A stretch of 64,000 bases of DNA from Saccharicrinis sp. (lineage in GTDB: Bacteria; Bacteroidota; Bacteroidia; Bacteroidales; Marinilabiliaceae): the NCBI GenBank assembly GCA_024635555.1, contig JAGXIO010000073.1, positions 1-64,000 on the forward strand. The letters are read 5' to 3'. Positions 18,788 through 25,278 of this stretch are shown in pieces. A program made the position numbers and the translations under genes. How positions within the stretch are numbered: the stretch's first letter is position 1; the number at the start of each line of letters is the position of its first letter. The notes under the pieces are model-generated. The model did not search any database and was not told where the DNA came from. It saw only the letters and a list, made by a program, of their open reading frames with translations.

Positions 18788-19185
18788 ATTTTTTTATTTA
18801 GATGATTAGATAAGAGACAAAAGACTTTAGATATGCAGCAGTCCTATCCCGAAGTGATTTAGTTTATAGCCATCGCTTTTTTTGCACTCCTCTCGTGCAT
18901 GTTTTACCTTCTCTCGTGCATCTTTTACGCCTTCTCGTGCATCTTTTTGCATCTCTCGTGCATGTTTTACCCCTTCTCGTGCATGTTTTACCTCTTCTCG
19001 TGTATGTTTTACCTCTTCTCGTGTATGTTTTACCTCTTCACGTGCATCTTTTTGCTTCTCAATAGGGTAAACTTAAGCATCGGGATTTTGCCTTGTTCAA
19101 TTTCCAAGGTTTGTTTTTTTTGTGCGCTCATAGCTCACCACTTCACGCTGAATACACCCGGCTCTCAGCTTCACGCTCCTTGCCT
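18788..19185. other. noncoding gap with minisatellite
   Basis: 398 nt between the sugar kinase and the isochorismatase-fold gene. It holds a TAGA-rich stretch (about 18795-18835), the 21-bp tandem repeat array at 18891-19058, and a pyrimidine-rich remainder. No start-bearing gene is supported. Confidence 0.6.
18891..19058. repeat. 21-bp minisatellite, eight phased units
   Basis: Eight consecutive units of 21 bp (consensus TCTCGTGCATGTTTTACCTTC) start at 18891, 18912, 18933, 18954, 18975, 18996, 19017 and 19038, with no insertions or deletions. On the minus strand each unit reads as one heptad of the form (H/D)(A/T)RExVK, giving a stop-free ~82-codon frame (about 19076 to 18827). It lacks a proper start codon; its only internal ATG would give about 30 residues. 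Confidence 0.85.
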
Positions 19186-19728
19186 CTACTTCACCAATTT
19201 GGAGATAGTTTTAAAGGTGTCGCTTCCTGCAAAGCGGCATAGTTCGAACAATAGAGATTCGTAACTGGTAACGATGATGCCTTGTTGCAACATGCGGCTG
19301 ATGGCTATCCGTTTGTTTTCGGGGTTTCTTGAGCCCACACAATCTTCCACAACAATGGGCACAAAGCCTTCGGCTTTTAGGTCCAGGGCAGTTTGCATTA
19401 AACAGATGTGTGCTTCAACGCCAAACAGGATGGCTGTTTTATATCCTTCGGCTTCAAACTTTTGGGTAAAGGCTTCATCATCGAGGCAGCTAAAGGCTGT
19501 TTTTTCAAAAGTAGGACAAGCGGCCACTTTTTCGGCAAGACCTTCGATGGTTGCACCCAAACCTTTTTTATATTGCTCGGTCACCATCATGGGTATTTGC
19601 AATGCTTTAAGTCCGTCCACCAATATCTCCATATTTTTTTTAAGTTGTTGATGATCGTGAATGTGTGGAAATAATTTTTCTTGGACATCCACTACTAGGG
19701 CAACGGTGTTTTCTCTTAAAATTCTCAT
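19186..19728 (-). CDS. isochorismatase-family cysteine hydrolase
   Basis: A 180-residue cytoplasmic hydrolase with the family's catalytic triad visible: D14 in VVDVQEKLF, K76 in FEKTAFSC and C109 in GVEAHICLMQTA. A cis-peptide-type GVEAH segment precedes the cysteine, as in nicotinamidase and isochorismatase relatives. The substrate is not determinable; short family members often act on amides such as nicotinamide or hydantoin-derived compounds. The WalJ-like MBL gene lies 26 nt upstream in the same direction, so they may be co-transcribed. Confidence 0.87.
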   Translation of the reverse strand: MRILRENTVALVVDVQEKLFPHIHDHQQLKKNMEILVDGLKALQIPMMVTEQYKKGLGATIEGLAEKVAACPTFEKTAFSCLDDEAFTQKFEAEGYKTAILFGVEAHICLMQTALDLKAEGFVPIVVEDCVGSRNPENKRIAISRMLQQGIIVTSYESLLFELCRFAGSDTFKTISKLVK

Positions 19729-19754
19729 TTCATTAAATTTTTTAGCTTGTTAAT

Positions 19755-20540
19755 TTATAAGGGTAATTGTATAGTTTCATCTTCCAGACAAAAGAGTTCT
19801 GTGGCATCGTATCGCGAGGTCAATCGAATATCGTATTTATTGTTCAGGTGTTCAAAGGCCGATAGGGCTATGTCGGCCCTGTTGTTATCTTCAGAAATAT
19901 GCGATAGAAATATGGTTTTTAATTTTTCTGCGGCATGGTTCTCAATCAGTTCAGCGGCCTGAACATTGGAGAGATGGCCATTTTCTCCTGCCACCCGTAC
20001 TTTCAAATAAGCGGGATATCGCCCGGTGGCCAGTAGTGCTTCGTCGTAATTGGACTCTAAAAACAGGAAGTCGCAAAGGCTCAGGTGCGACTTCACATTG
20101 TCGCAGGGTTCGCCTATGTCGGTAAACACGCCAATATTATAATTACCTATCTCCACCCTAAAGCTGCAAGGTTCGGCAGCATCATGCTTTTTTAAAAAGG
20201 AGTGAACGGTAATTGATCCTAACTGTATTTTGTCGCCCGGAGTAAAGGTTTCGATATGAGGCGGTCGCATGGTATAGAAGCTTCTGTTCAAGGTTTGTTC
20301 CGAAATGTAAAAAGGGATACCTTGCTTTTGTCCGAACACCCGGGCACCGCGATAGTGATCCTGATGTTCGTGCGTGATAAACCCGGCTTTTACCTTAGCA
20401 GGGTTTAAACCTCTGGACTTCATCCGTTCCAAAATTTTCCGTCGGCTTATCCCCGCATCAATAATAATGGCTTCATCTTCATTGCCAATGTAGTAGCAAT
20501 TACCGTTGCTTCCGGAGGCCAGCGCACATATTTTAATCAT
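19755..20540 (-). CDS. MBL-fold metallo-hydrolase (YycJ/WalJ-like)
   Basis: A 261-residue metallo-beta-lactamase-fold protein with the start MIKICALASGSNGNCYYI typical of YycJ/WalJ proteins and the metal motif THEHQDH (H57, H59, D61, H62). Further ligands are expected in the FTDIGEP and LSHISEDNN segments. WalJ-type proteins are implicated in DNA-end processing or cell-wall/division coordination in Firmicutes; the role in Bacteroidetes is open. The isochorismatase-fold gene follows after 26 nt. Confidence 0.85.
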   Translation of the reverse strand: MIKICALASGSNGNCYYIGNEDEAIIIDAGISRRKILERMKSRGLNPAKVKAGFITHEHQDHYRGARVFGQKQGIPFYISEQTLNRSFYTMRPPHIETFTPGDKIQLGSITVHSFLKKHDAAEPCSFRVEIGNYNIGVFTDIGEPCDNVKSHLSLCDFLFLESNYDEALLATGRYPAYLKVRVAGENGHLSNVQAAELIENHAAEKLKTIFLSHISEDNNRADIALSAFEHLNNKYDIRLTSRYDATELFCLEDETIQLPL

Positions 20541-20860
20541 ATTTTTTTTAGATAATAGATTTTTAGATGATAGATTATGAGATTAAAGAGGATGGATTTG
20601 AACGAATCAGAATGCCACATTTACAGTGTGATAAAAGTCGCAGACCGAGGTTTACTTTTCTTTCTTCTCTTTCCGTTTTTTATCGGCGCTGACAGGTCTA
20701 TGCACGCTGACAGGCCTTGGAGCTAATAATATTTCATTTCCACTTCATTTCTTTTTTTCTTTACGCTCTTCGCTCTTCGCTTTACACTTTTTTCTCCACG
20801 CCCCACGCCCCACGCTCCCTGCCCTTCGCTCCTCGCTCCCTGCCCTTCGCCCCACGCTCC
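20541..20860. other. low-complexity gap
   Basis: No gene. There is a TAGA-rich start (20548-20590), two copies of CGCTGACAGG (about 20687-20720), and a pyrimidine-rich run of CGCTC/CGCCCCA units (about 20760-20870) that reaches the 3' end of the next gene. Such CGCTC strings are widespread fillers in Bacteroidetes. Confidence 0.5.
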
Positions 20861-21532
20861 TCACACAAAACTCATCTTTACATCCCTCGCATCCGCATAT
20901 TTAATTAATAAATCAGCAGTTTCGTCGCGAGCCGCTTCAAGTTCATCCTTCGCATTAAAGCCAATAAATATAAACAAAATTTTATTGGTTTTATTGCTTA
21001 TCATGGTTCGGGTAGAATCGCTAGTGGGGGTGCCGAACGCGCCCAGCTCATCCCTAAAAACGGGCAAACGTTCAATATTAAGCTCTCCTCTGCCAATACC
21101 TTGGTAAGGCTCTCCAGCTTCGCCTATGCCCAGTGATATATTGCCCCGTATTAAGTCGGCATCGTATCCGCATATCGAAAATCCTGTTTTAATCGAGATA
21201 TAGTTTAATACATCCACGGCATTTGAAATTTCGTAAAGCCCCTTACCATTGGCAATTCTGCGCATAAGCGATTCTGCTGCGGGTCGATATCGGTTTGGAT
21301 CTTTGCCCAATGCCCGGTAAGCATCTTTGGTGGCTTTTACACTTGCCGTTTGCCTAATGCTTTCAGGCGTGAGTGAAAGCTGCATTTGTTCCAATTGTTG
21401 TTGTATCCAACAGGTTTGCTTCTCTGTACTGGGTGCTATGGATACCGAAGCTTCAATAACCGCCAACTGTATTTGTGGTAAATTTTTTTTTATATTGGGA
21501 TGTAGGTTTATGGACAACATAAATTCCTTCAT
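20861..21532 (-). CDS. B3/B4 tRNA-binding domain protein
   Basis: A 223-residue stand-alone B3/B4 domain, the fold found in the editing region of phenylalanyl-tRNA synthetase beta chains. Recognisable parts are DAYRALGKDPNRYRPAAESL, then NAVDVLNYIS and the glycine-rich IGRGELNIERLP. Stand-alone versions may edit mischarged tRNA or bind related ligands; function is unproven. The ATG at 21532 is preferred to a TTG at 21547 because the -7-like box TAACTTTG (21545-21552, minus strand) overlaps the longer start. This choice would make the transcript almost leaderless. Confidence 0.83.
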   Translation of the reverse strand: MKEFMLSINLHPNIKKNLPQIQLAVIEASVSIAPSTEKQTCWIQQQLEQMQLSLTPESIRQTASVKATKDAYRALGKDPNRYRPAAESLMRRIANGKGLYEISNAVDVLNYISIKTGFSICGYDADLIRGNISLGIGEAGEPYQGIGRGELNIERLPVFRDELGAFGTPTSDSTRTMISNKTNKILFIFIGFNAKDELEAARDETADLLIKYADARDVKMSFV

Positions 21533-21730
21533 TTTTGTGCGGCACAAAGTTAATATTTATGCTTAAAATATACCTACCGCGTCCTCGTTTTGTTCAATTG
21601 GTTTTGGCTTGTCCAAGTTGGGTCTAAGTTTAATTTTTATTGTTATTCACTTATTTTTTATTTTCTTTAGTTATTAAATCAGATTCCTGTAACTGATTCT
21701 CTAAAAGTTTAATTAAAGATTAAAGACACT

Positions 21731-22411
21731 ATGGTAATTCCCAATGATTTAAAATGTGTGATATTTGATATGGACGGCGTTTTGTACGATTCAATGAAAA
21801 ATCATGAAATTACTTGGAAACAAGCTTTTGAAGCGGAAGGAATTGAATTTCCTGGTTACGAAGCCTACATGCACGAGGGCAGACCTGGACATGAAACCAT
21901 CGCCTATGTTTTTAAAAATTATATAAATAAGGAGGCTTCACAACAAGATATGGACAGGGTTTATGCCGAAAAGGTGCGGTTGATGGCGAAAGCACCACTG
22001 GCAGAAAAGATGCCTATGATAGATGAGCTTATTGAAATGTTGAGGAAGAATGGGATAGCTGTTTGGGTTGTAACAGGCTCGGGTCAACCCACGCTATTGA
22101 GCAGATTGAGCCGAGATTTCGGTATTGAGGATGAGCACATCATAAGTGCCAAGGATGTAAGCAAAGGGAAGCCGCATCCAGAACCTTATTTAAAGGCTGT
22201 AGAAGGATCAGGGTTTAGTGCAGCCCAATGCATGGTGGTCGAAAACGCTCCTTTGGGCGTGTGCTCGGCAAAGGCAGCCGGAATTATTACCATTGCCGTT
22301 AATACCGGTGTTTTGGAAGATGAGGTGCTATCGCGCGAAGGTGCCGACATCGTGCTGTGTGATACCACGAGTTTATATTCTTATGTGCTGGCATATTTTG
22401 AAGCAGGATAA
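21731..22411 (+). CDS. HAD-family hydrolase (beta-phosphoglucomutase / phosphoglycolate phosphatase-like)
   Basis: A 226-residue HAD-superfamily phosphatase with nucleophile motif FDMDGVLYDS (D13, D15), an alpha-helical cap (about residues 20-90), motif II Thr/Ser in VVTGSGQ, motif III Lys in SKGKPHPEPYL, and motif IV in VVENAPLGV. Substrates of such subfamily IA enzymes are small sugar phosphates. Its TAA stop at 22409-22411 directly abuts the stop of the convergent mazF with no intervening base, leaving no room for a terminator. Confidence 0.87.
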   Translation: MVIPNDLKCVIFDMDGVLYDSMKNHEITWKQAFEAEGIEFPGYEAYMHEGRPGHETIAYVFKNYINKEASQQDMDRVYAEKVRLMAKAPLAEKMPMIDELIEMLRKNGIAVWVVTGSGQPTLLSRLSRDFGIEDEHIISAKDVSKGKPHPEPYLKAVEGSGFSAAQCMVVENAPLGVCSAKAAGIITIAVNTGVLEDEVLSREGADIVLCDTTSLYSYVLAYFEAG

Positions 22412-22732
22412 TTAATATTTAAAGATGGTTTCGAGCTTTTGGCACAATTGAATACATGTTTGGGTCTCAAAATCTCCAAGTTTTTTTATTAAACGCATTT
22501 TGTCCACGACTCGTATTTGGTCAATAGCCAACTGACCTTTTTTATCCTTAAACTGACAATTTATTCTTGTGGGAAAATGTCTGATTGTACTTGTCAAGGG
22601 CACGATAATAACTGTTTTAAGGTTTTTATTGGCTTCATCTGGCGAAACAATAACGCATGGTCTTGTTTTATTGATTTCGTGCCCTATGGTGGGATTTAAA
22701 TCGATATTCCATATTTCAAACCTTTTTACCAT
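22412..22732 (-). CDS. mazF: MazF/PemK-type mRNA interferase toxin
   Basis: About 106 residues with the MazF/PemK fold: KRFEIWNIDLNPTIGHEINKTRPCVIVS, a central PLTS segment, and the C-terminal LAIDQIRVVDKMRL block. The family cleaves mRNA at short sequences. Two in-frame ATGs exist (22738 and 22732); both overlap the end of the upstream antitoxin gene, by 13 or 7 nt, the translational coupling usual in these pairs. It is paired with the AbrB/MazE-type antitoxin directly upstream. Confidence 0.9.
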   Translation of the reverse strand: MVKRFEIWNIDLNPTIGHEINKTRPCVIVSPDEANKNLKTVIIVPLTSTIRHFPTRINCQFKDKKGQLAIDQIRVVDKMRLIKKLGDFETQTCIQLCQKLETIFKY

Positions 22733-22986
22733 GTCCATTCCGTTTCATCAAACTCATTGGTTATGCCTCTAAAATAGTCGCTTTCTGGTTCGTCGCCTTG
22801 CTCAAAAGCTTCCTGAAACGCTGCTTCCCAATTCTCCCTGGGGTTTGTTGAAGGGGTTATCAATATTCCTTCCGGTTTTATCTCGATATTGATATCTGAG
22901 TCTTTATCCAGATTAAATTGAGCCAAAAATGAAGGGGGTAGAATTACCCCTTTTGAATTGCCAATCTTTTTTACGCTTGTCTTCAT
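22726..22986 (-). CDS. mazE: MazE-type (AbrB fold) antitoxin
   Basis: An 86-residue antitoxin. The N-terminal swapped-hairpin DNA-binding domain (MKTSVKKIGNSKGVILP, about residues 1-50) is characteristic of MazE/AbrB. The acidic C-terminal tail (EAFEQGDEPESDYFRGI...) should wrap the toxin. It is first in a two-gene operon with mazF, overlapping it, with a promoter about 23 nt upstream. It presumably represses that promoter together with the toxin. Confidence 0.88.
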   Translation of the reverse strand: MKTSVKKIGNSKGVILPPSFLAQFNLDKDSDINIEIKPEGILITPSTNPRENWEAAFQEAFEQGDEPESDYFRGITNEFDETEWTW

Positions 22987-23008
22987 AATATCGCATTAAA
23001 ATGTAATA

Positions 23009-23039
23009 CAAAAGTAATACTTTAAATTGGTGCAATCAA
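23009..23039 (-). promoter_or_regulatory. candidate mazEF promoter with repeated GTAATAC
   Basis: On the minus strand a TTG (23037-23039) and a TACTTTTG -7 box (23009-23016) are separated by 20 nt, close to the Bacteroidetes consensus. The motif TGTAATAC/AGTAATAC occurs twice across the -7 box and could be the MazE operator. Confidence 0.5.
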
Positions 23040-23061
23040 GTTTTTATTCGATATCCCTTTT

Positions 23062-23469
23062 CTACGAGTAAATCGTTGCCACAATATTCCTATGCCCTCC
23101 AAAATTCCTGAACTCACATAAATAAATTCCTTGCCAAGTGCCCAGGTTCAAACGGCCTTTTGAAATGGGTATATTCAACGAACAGCCTACCAAACTCGAT
23201 TTTATATGCGATGGCATATCATCGCTACCCTCGAGGGTATGGGTATATTCCGGTCGGTTTTCGGGCACCATGCGGTTCAGGATAGTTTCGAAGTCAACAC
23301 GCACCGAGGGATCTGCATTTTCGTTGATGGTGAGCCCTGCCGAGGTGTGTTGGATAAACAGGTTCAGCAGCCCGGCCTCGGGCAAATTCAGATGTGATTC
23401 GATAAATGAGGTGATTAAATGAAACCCCCTACGCTTCTCCGGCAGTTGCAATTGCTTTTGTTGTATCAT
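23062..23469 (-). CDS. yjbQ: YjbQ family protein (UPF0047; secondary thiamine-phosphate synthase activity)
   Basis: A 135-residue protein of the conserved YjbQ family. It shows the metal-site stretch IQHTSAGLTINENADP, then YTHTLEGSDDMPSHIKSSLVG and the C-terminal GTWQGIYLCEFR. Some YjbQ proteins have weak thiamin-phosphate synthase activity, but the physiological role is unsettled. Length matches the family. It stands alone, about 40 nt after the LMW-phosphatase-like gene. Confidence 0.92.
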   Translation of the reverse strand: MIQQKQLQLPEKRRGFHLITSFIESHLNLPEAGLLNLFIQHTSAGLTINENADPSVRVDFETILNRMVPENRPEYTHTLEGSDDMPSHIKSSLVGCSLNIPISKGRLNLGTWQGIYLCEFRNFGGHRNIVATIYS

Positions 23470-23510
23470 GGATTTTTTTTTGCTAAGCCTAATGTTTATT
23501 GTATGATGGT

Positions 23511-23936
23511 TTATTGCATGATGTTAAAGTGTTTCATGGCAAAAGCCAAGGCATAGTCTTCAATTTCGTTGCATATCTCGCGGTAGGCTACCAGCTTTTC
23601 CTGGTCAGTACCTTCGGCCAGACGTGGATTTTTAAATGGGTGGCATATAATTTCGCCTGGCTCGTGCGTAAAAATCAAATCGTCAGCCGAGGAGCTGTCG
23701 GCAATAATAACAAAATCAAATATGTGATGGTTATAATCCGAAATATTCGACGAAGTATTTTTATTGATGTCGATAACAGATTCCATCATCGCTTTTTGTG
23801 CCAGCATGTGTATAGGTTCAATGTGCGTTCCAGCACAAAATACTTCTGCCTTCTCTTTTAAATAATAATTTAGCCAGCCCTGAAGCATCTGGGATCGGGC
23901 GGCGTTTTTCTCGGTGTAAACAAGTATTTTTTTCAT
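23511..23936 (-). CDS. LMW protein-tyrosine phosphatase / arsenate reductase-like protein lacking the catalytic cysteine
   Basis: A 141-residue protein of the LMWPTP/ArsC fold. The P-loop region reads VYTEKNAARSQMLQGWL where active enzymes have a CX5R loop (C-T-G-N-x-C-R-S-Q-M). R14 and the SQM-xxGWL helix are kept, but the nucleophile position is T8 and the second loop cysteine is A13. The C-terminal HPFKNPR segment replaces the usual DPA/DP acid loop. It is probably a non-catalytic relative, perhaps a binding or regulatory protein. There is no arsenic gene nearby. The start ATG is supported by strong similarity from residue 1. Confidence 0.72.
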   Translation of the reverse strand: MKKILVYTEKNAARSQMLQGWLNYYLKEKAEVFCAGTHIEPIHMLAQKAMMESVIDINKNTSSNISDYNHHIFDFVIIADSSSADDLIFTHEPGEIICHPFKNPRLAEGTDQEKLVAYREICNEIEDYALAFAMKHFNIMQ

Positions 23937-24131
23937 AGCTTTTTAGATAAGAGATGATTAGATAATAGTCAAATAGATAAGAGATAAATAGACAATAGAT
24001 CAATACCTGCCAACTCAATTTAGAAAGGCAGATGGCAGGTTGTGATGAGAGATTTTTTAATGTCTCATTGTCTAACGACTAACGGTCTAACGTCTCATAG
24101 TCTAATGTCTAACAGTCTAAAATCTAGCAGT
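23937..24131. repeat. TAGA/TCTA low-complexity repeat pair in inverted orientation
   Basis: 23937-24000 is a run of TTAGATAA, AATAGA and AAGAGA words. 24060-24140 is the reverse-oriented counterpart (TCTAACG, AGTCTAA, GTCTAATG), running to the 3' end of the dehydrogenase gene. Similar TAGATAATAGA words recur at about 1010-1040, 18795-18835, 20548-20590 and 29900-29935. Confidence 0.6.
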
Positions 24132-25106
24132 CTAATGTCTCAAAATCTTTTCATTCACAATATATTTCTTTAACGTTCCTTTGAAAAACTGATCGATAAT
24201 ATTACTGATAAATTTACTCATTTCTTCTCGTGTTTCGAGGGTTGCAGTTCCCACATGGGGGGTCAGAACAACATTATCCATCGCCAACAGTTCTTTAGGT
24301 ATGTGTGGCTCATTTTCATAAACATCCAATCCTGCACCGGCAATATCTTTGTTTTGCAAAGCGGCAATTAGCTCGGACTGTTTTATAACACTGCCTCTGG
24401 CAGTATTAATAATAATGGCGGTGTTTTTCATGGACTTAAATTCTGCTTCTCCCATCAAGTGCTTGGTTTCCGGAGTCAAGGGTGTGTTCAGCGATACCAC
24501 GTCGGCAGTTTTAAGTAATTCTTCCAGCGTAACTTTTTTGGCTTTATATCTCTCTTCAATCGCAGGATTCAATTGTTTCCGGTTATGATAGATGATAGTC
24601 ATGCCAAAAGCCAGTGCTCTTCGGGCTAAAGCCTGACCAATCGCACCCATCCCAATTATGCCTAAGGTTTTGCCCGATAAAGTAGTGCTCAAATTTTTCA
24701 TCACACCTGTTTTAACACCTTCGGGGGTTCGGAGTTTGGTATTTAATTTACCAATCTGTCGTGCTACTGAAACCATCAAACCCATGGCCAATTCTGCCGT
24801 AGGCTCCGTTACCGGGTCTGGCGTATTGGTAACCGTAATGCCTTTCTTGCTCACAAAATCGATATCGATATTATCATACCCCACCCCATAATTGGCTATC
24901 AGCTTTAGGTTTTTGGCTCTATCAATGAGCTCGTTGGTCAGTTGATGGTCGAAAACCGAAACAATAGCATCTGCTGTTTCAATATGAAGGTCAATTTCCT
25001 CATCGACTATTACATGCTCTTTGGGAAAGATAACTTCAAAGTTATCACCCAGGCTGTCAAAACCAACGTGGGGTATTTGACCCATTAATAAAACTTTTTT
25101 CATCAT
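24132..25106 (-). CDS. D-isomer-specific 2-hydroxyacid dehydrogenase
   Basis: A 324-residue NAD(P)-dependent 2-ketoacid reductase of the glyoxylate/hydroxypyruvate reductase type. The Rossmann motif GMGAIG is at 152-157 and the catalytic triad is visible: R237 in NTARGS, Glu in DVYENEP (264-266), and H284 in LTPHVGTAT. Residues 93-106 (TNTPDPVTEPTAEL) form the typical inter-domain hinge. The substrate is likely glyoxylate, hydroxypyruvate or a similar 2-oxoacid. It is divergent from the TonB-dependent receptor gene, with 172 nt between. Confidence 0.9.
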   Translation of the reverse strand: MMKKVLLMGQIPHVGFDSLGDNFEVIFPKEHVIVDEEIDLHIETADAIVSVFDHQLTNELIDRAKNLKLIANYGVGYDNIDIDFVSKKGITVTNTPDPVTEPTAELAMGLMVSVARQIGKLNTKLRTPEGVKTGVMKNLSTTLSGKTLGIIGMGAIGQALARRALAFGMTIIYHNRKQLNPAIEERYKAKKVTLEELLKTADVVSLNTPLTPETKHLMGEAEFKSMKNTAIIINTARGSVIKQSELIAALQNKDIAGAGLDVYENEPHIPKELLAMDNVVLTPHVGTATLETREEMSKFISNIIDQFFKGTLKKYIVNEKILRH

Positions 25107-25278
25107 AATTCAAATGTAATAAAAAAGTAAATCTATCGTTTTTATGATGATTTTAAAAGTATATTTCTGTATAATCCTCCCAGATGAGTAGTTTTGTCTT
25201 GCATCTTTTTACTTTTGCCTTCTATTCTTTGCTCATGATTCTTTGCACACGTTGCAACGGACTTTATAAAATATTATC

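Noticed and set aside
18891..19058. The 21-bp array as a CRISPR array
   Set aside because: Units are contiguous with no spacers, the repeat is too short, and no cas gene is nearby.
18882..19264. Plus-strand ORFs over the minisatellite as genes
   Set aside because: They consist of the repeat translated in other frames (SRACFTP-type repeats) with no conserved part and no context.
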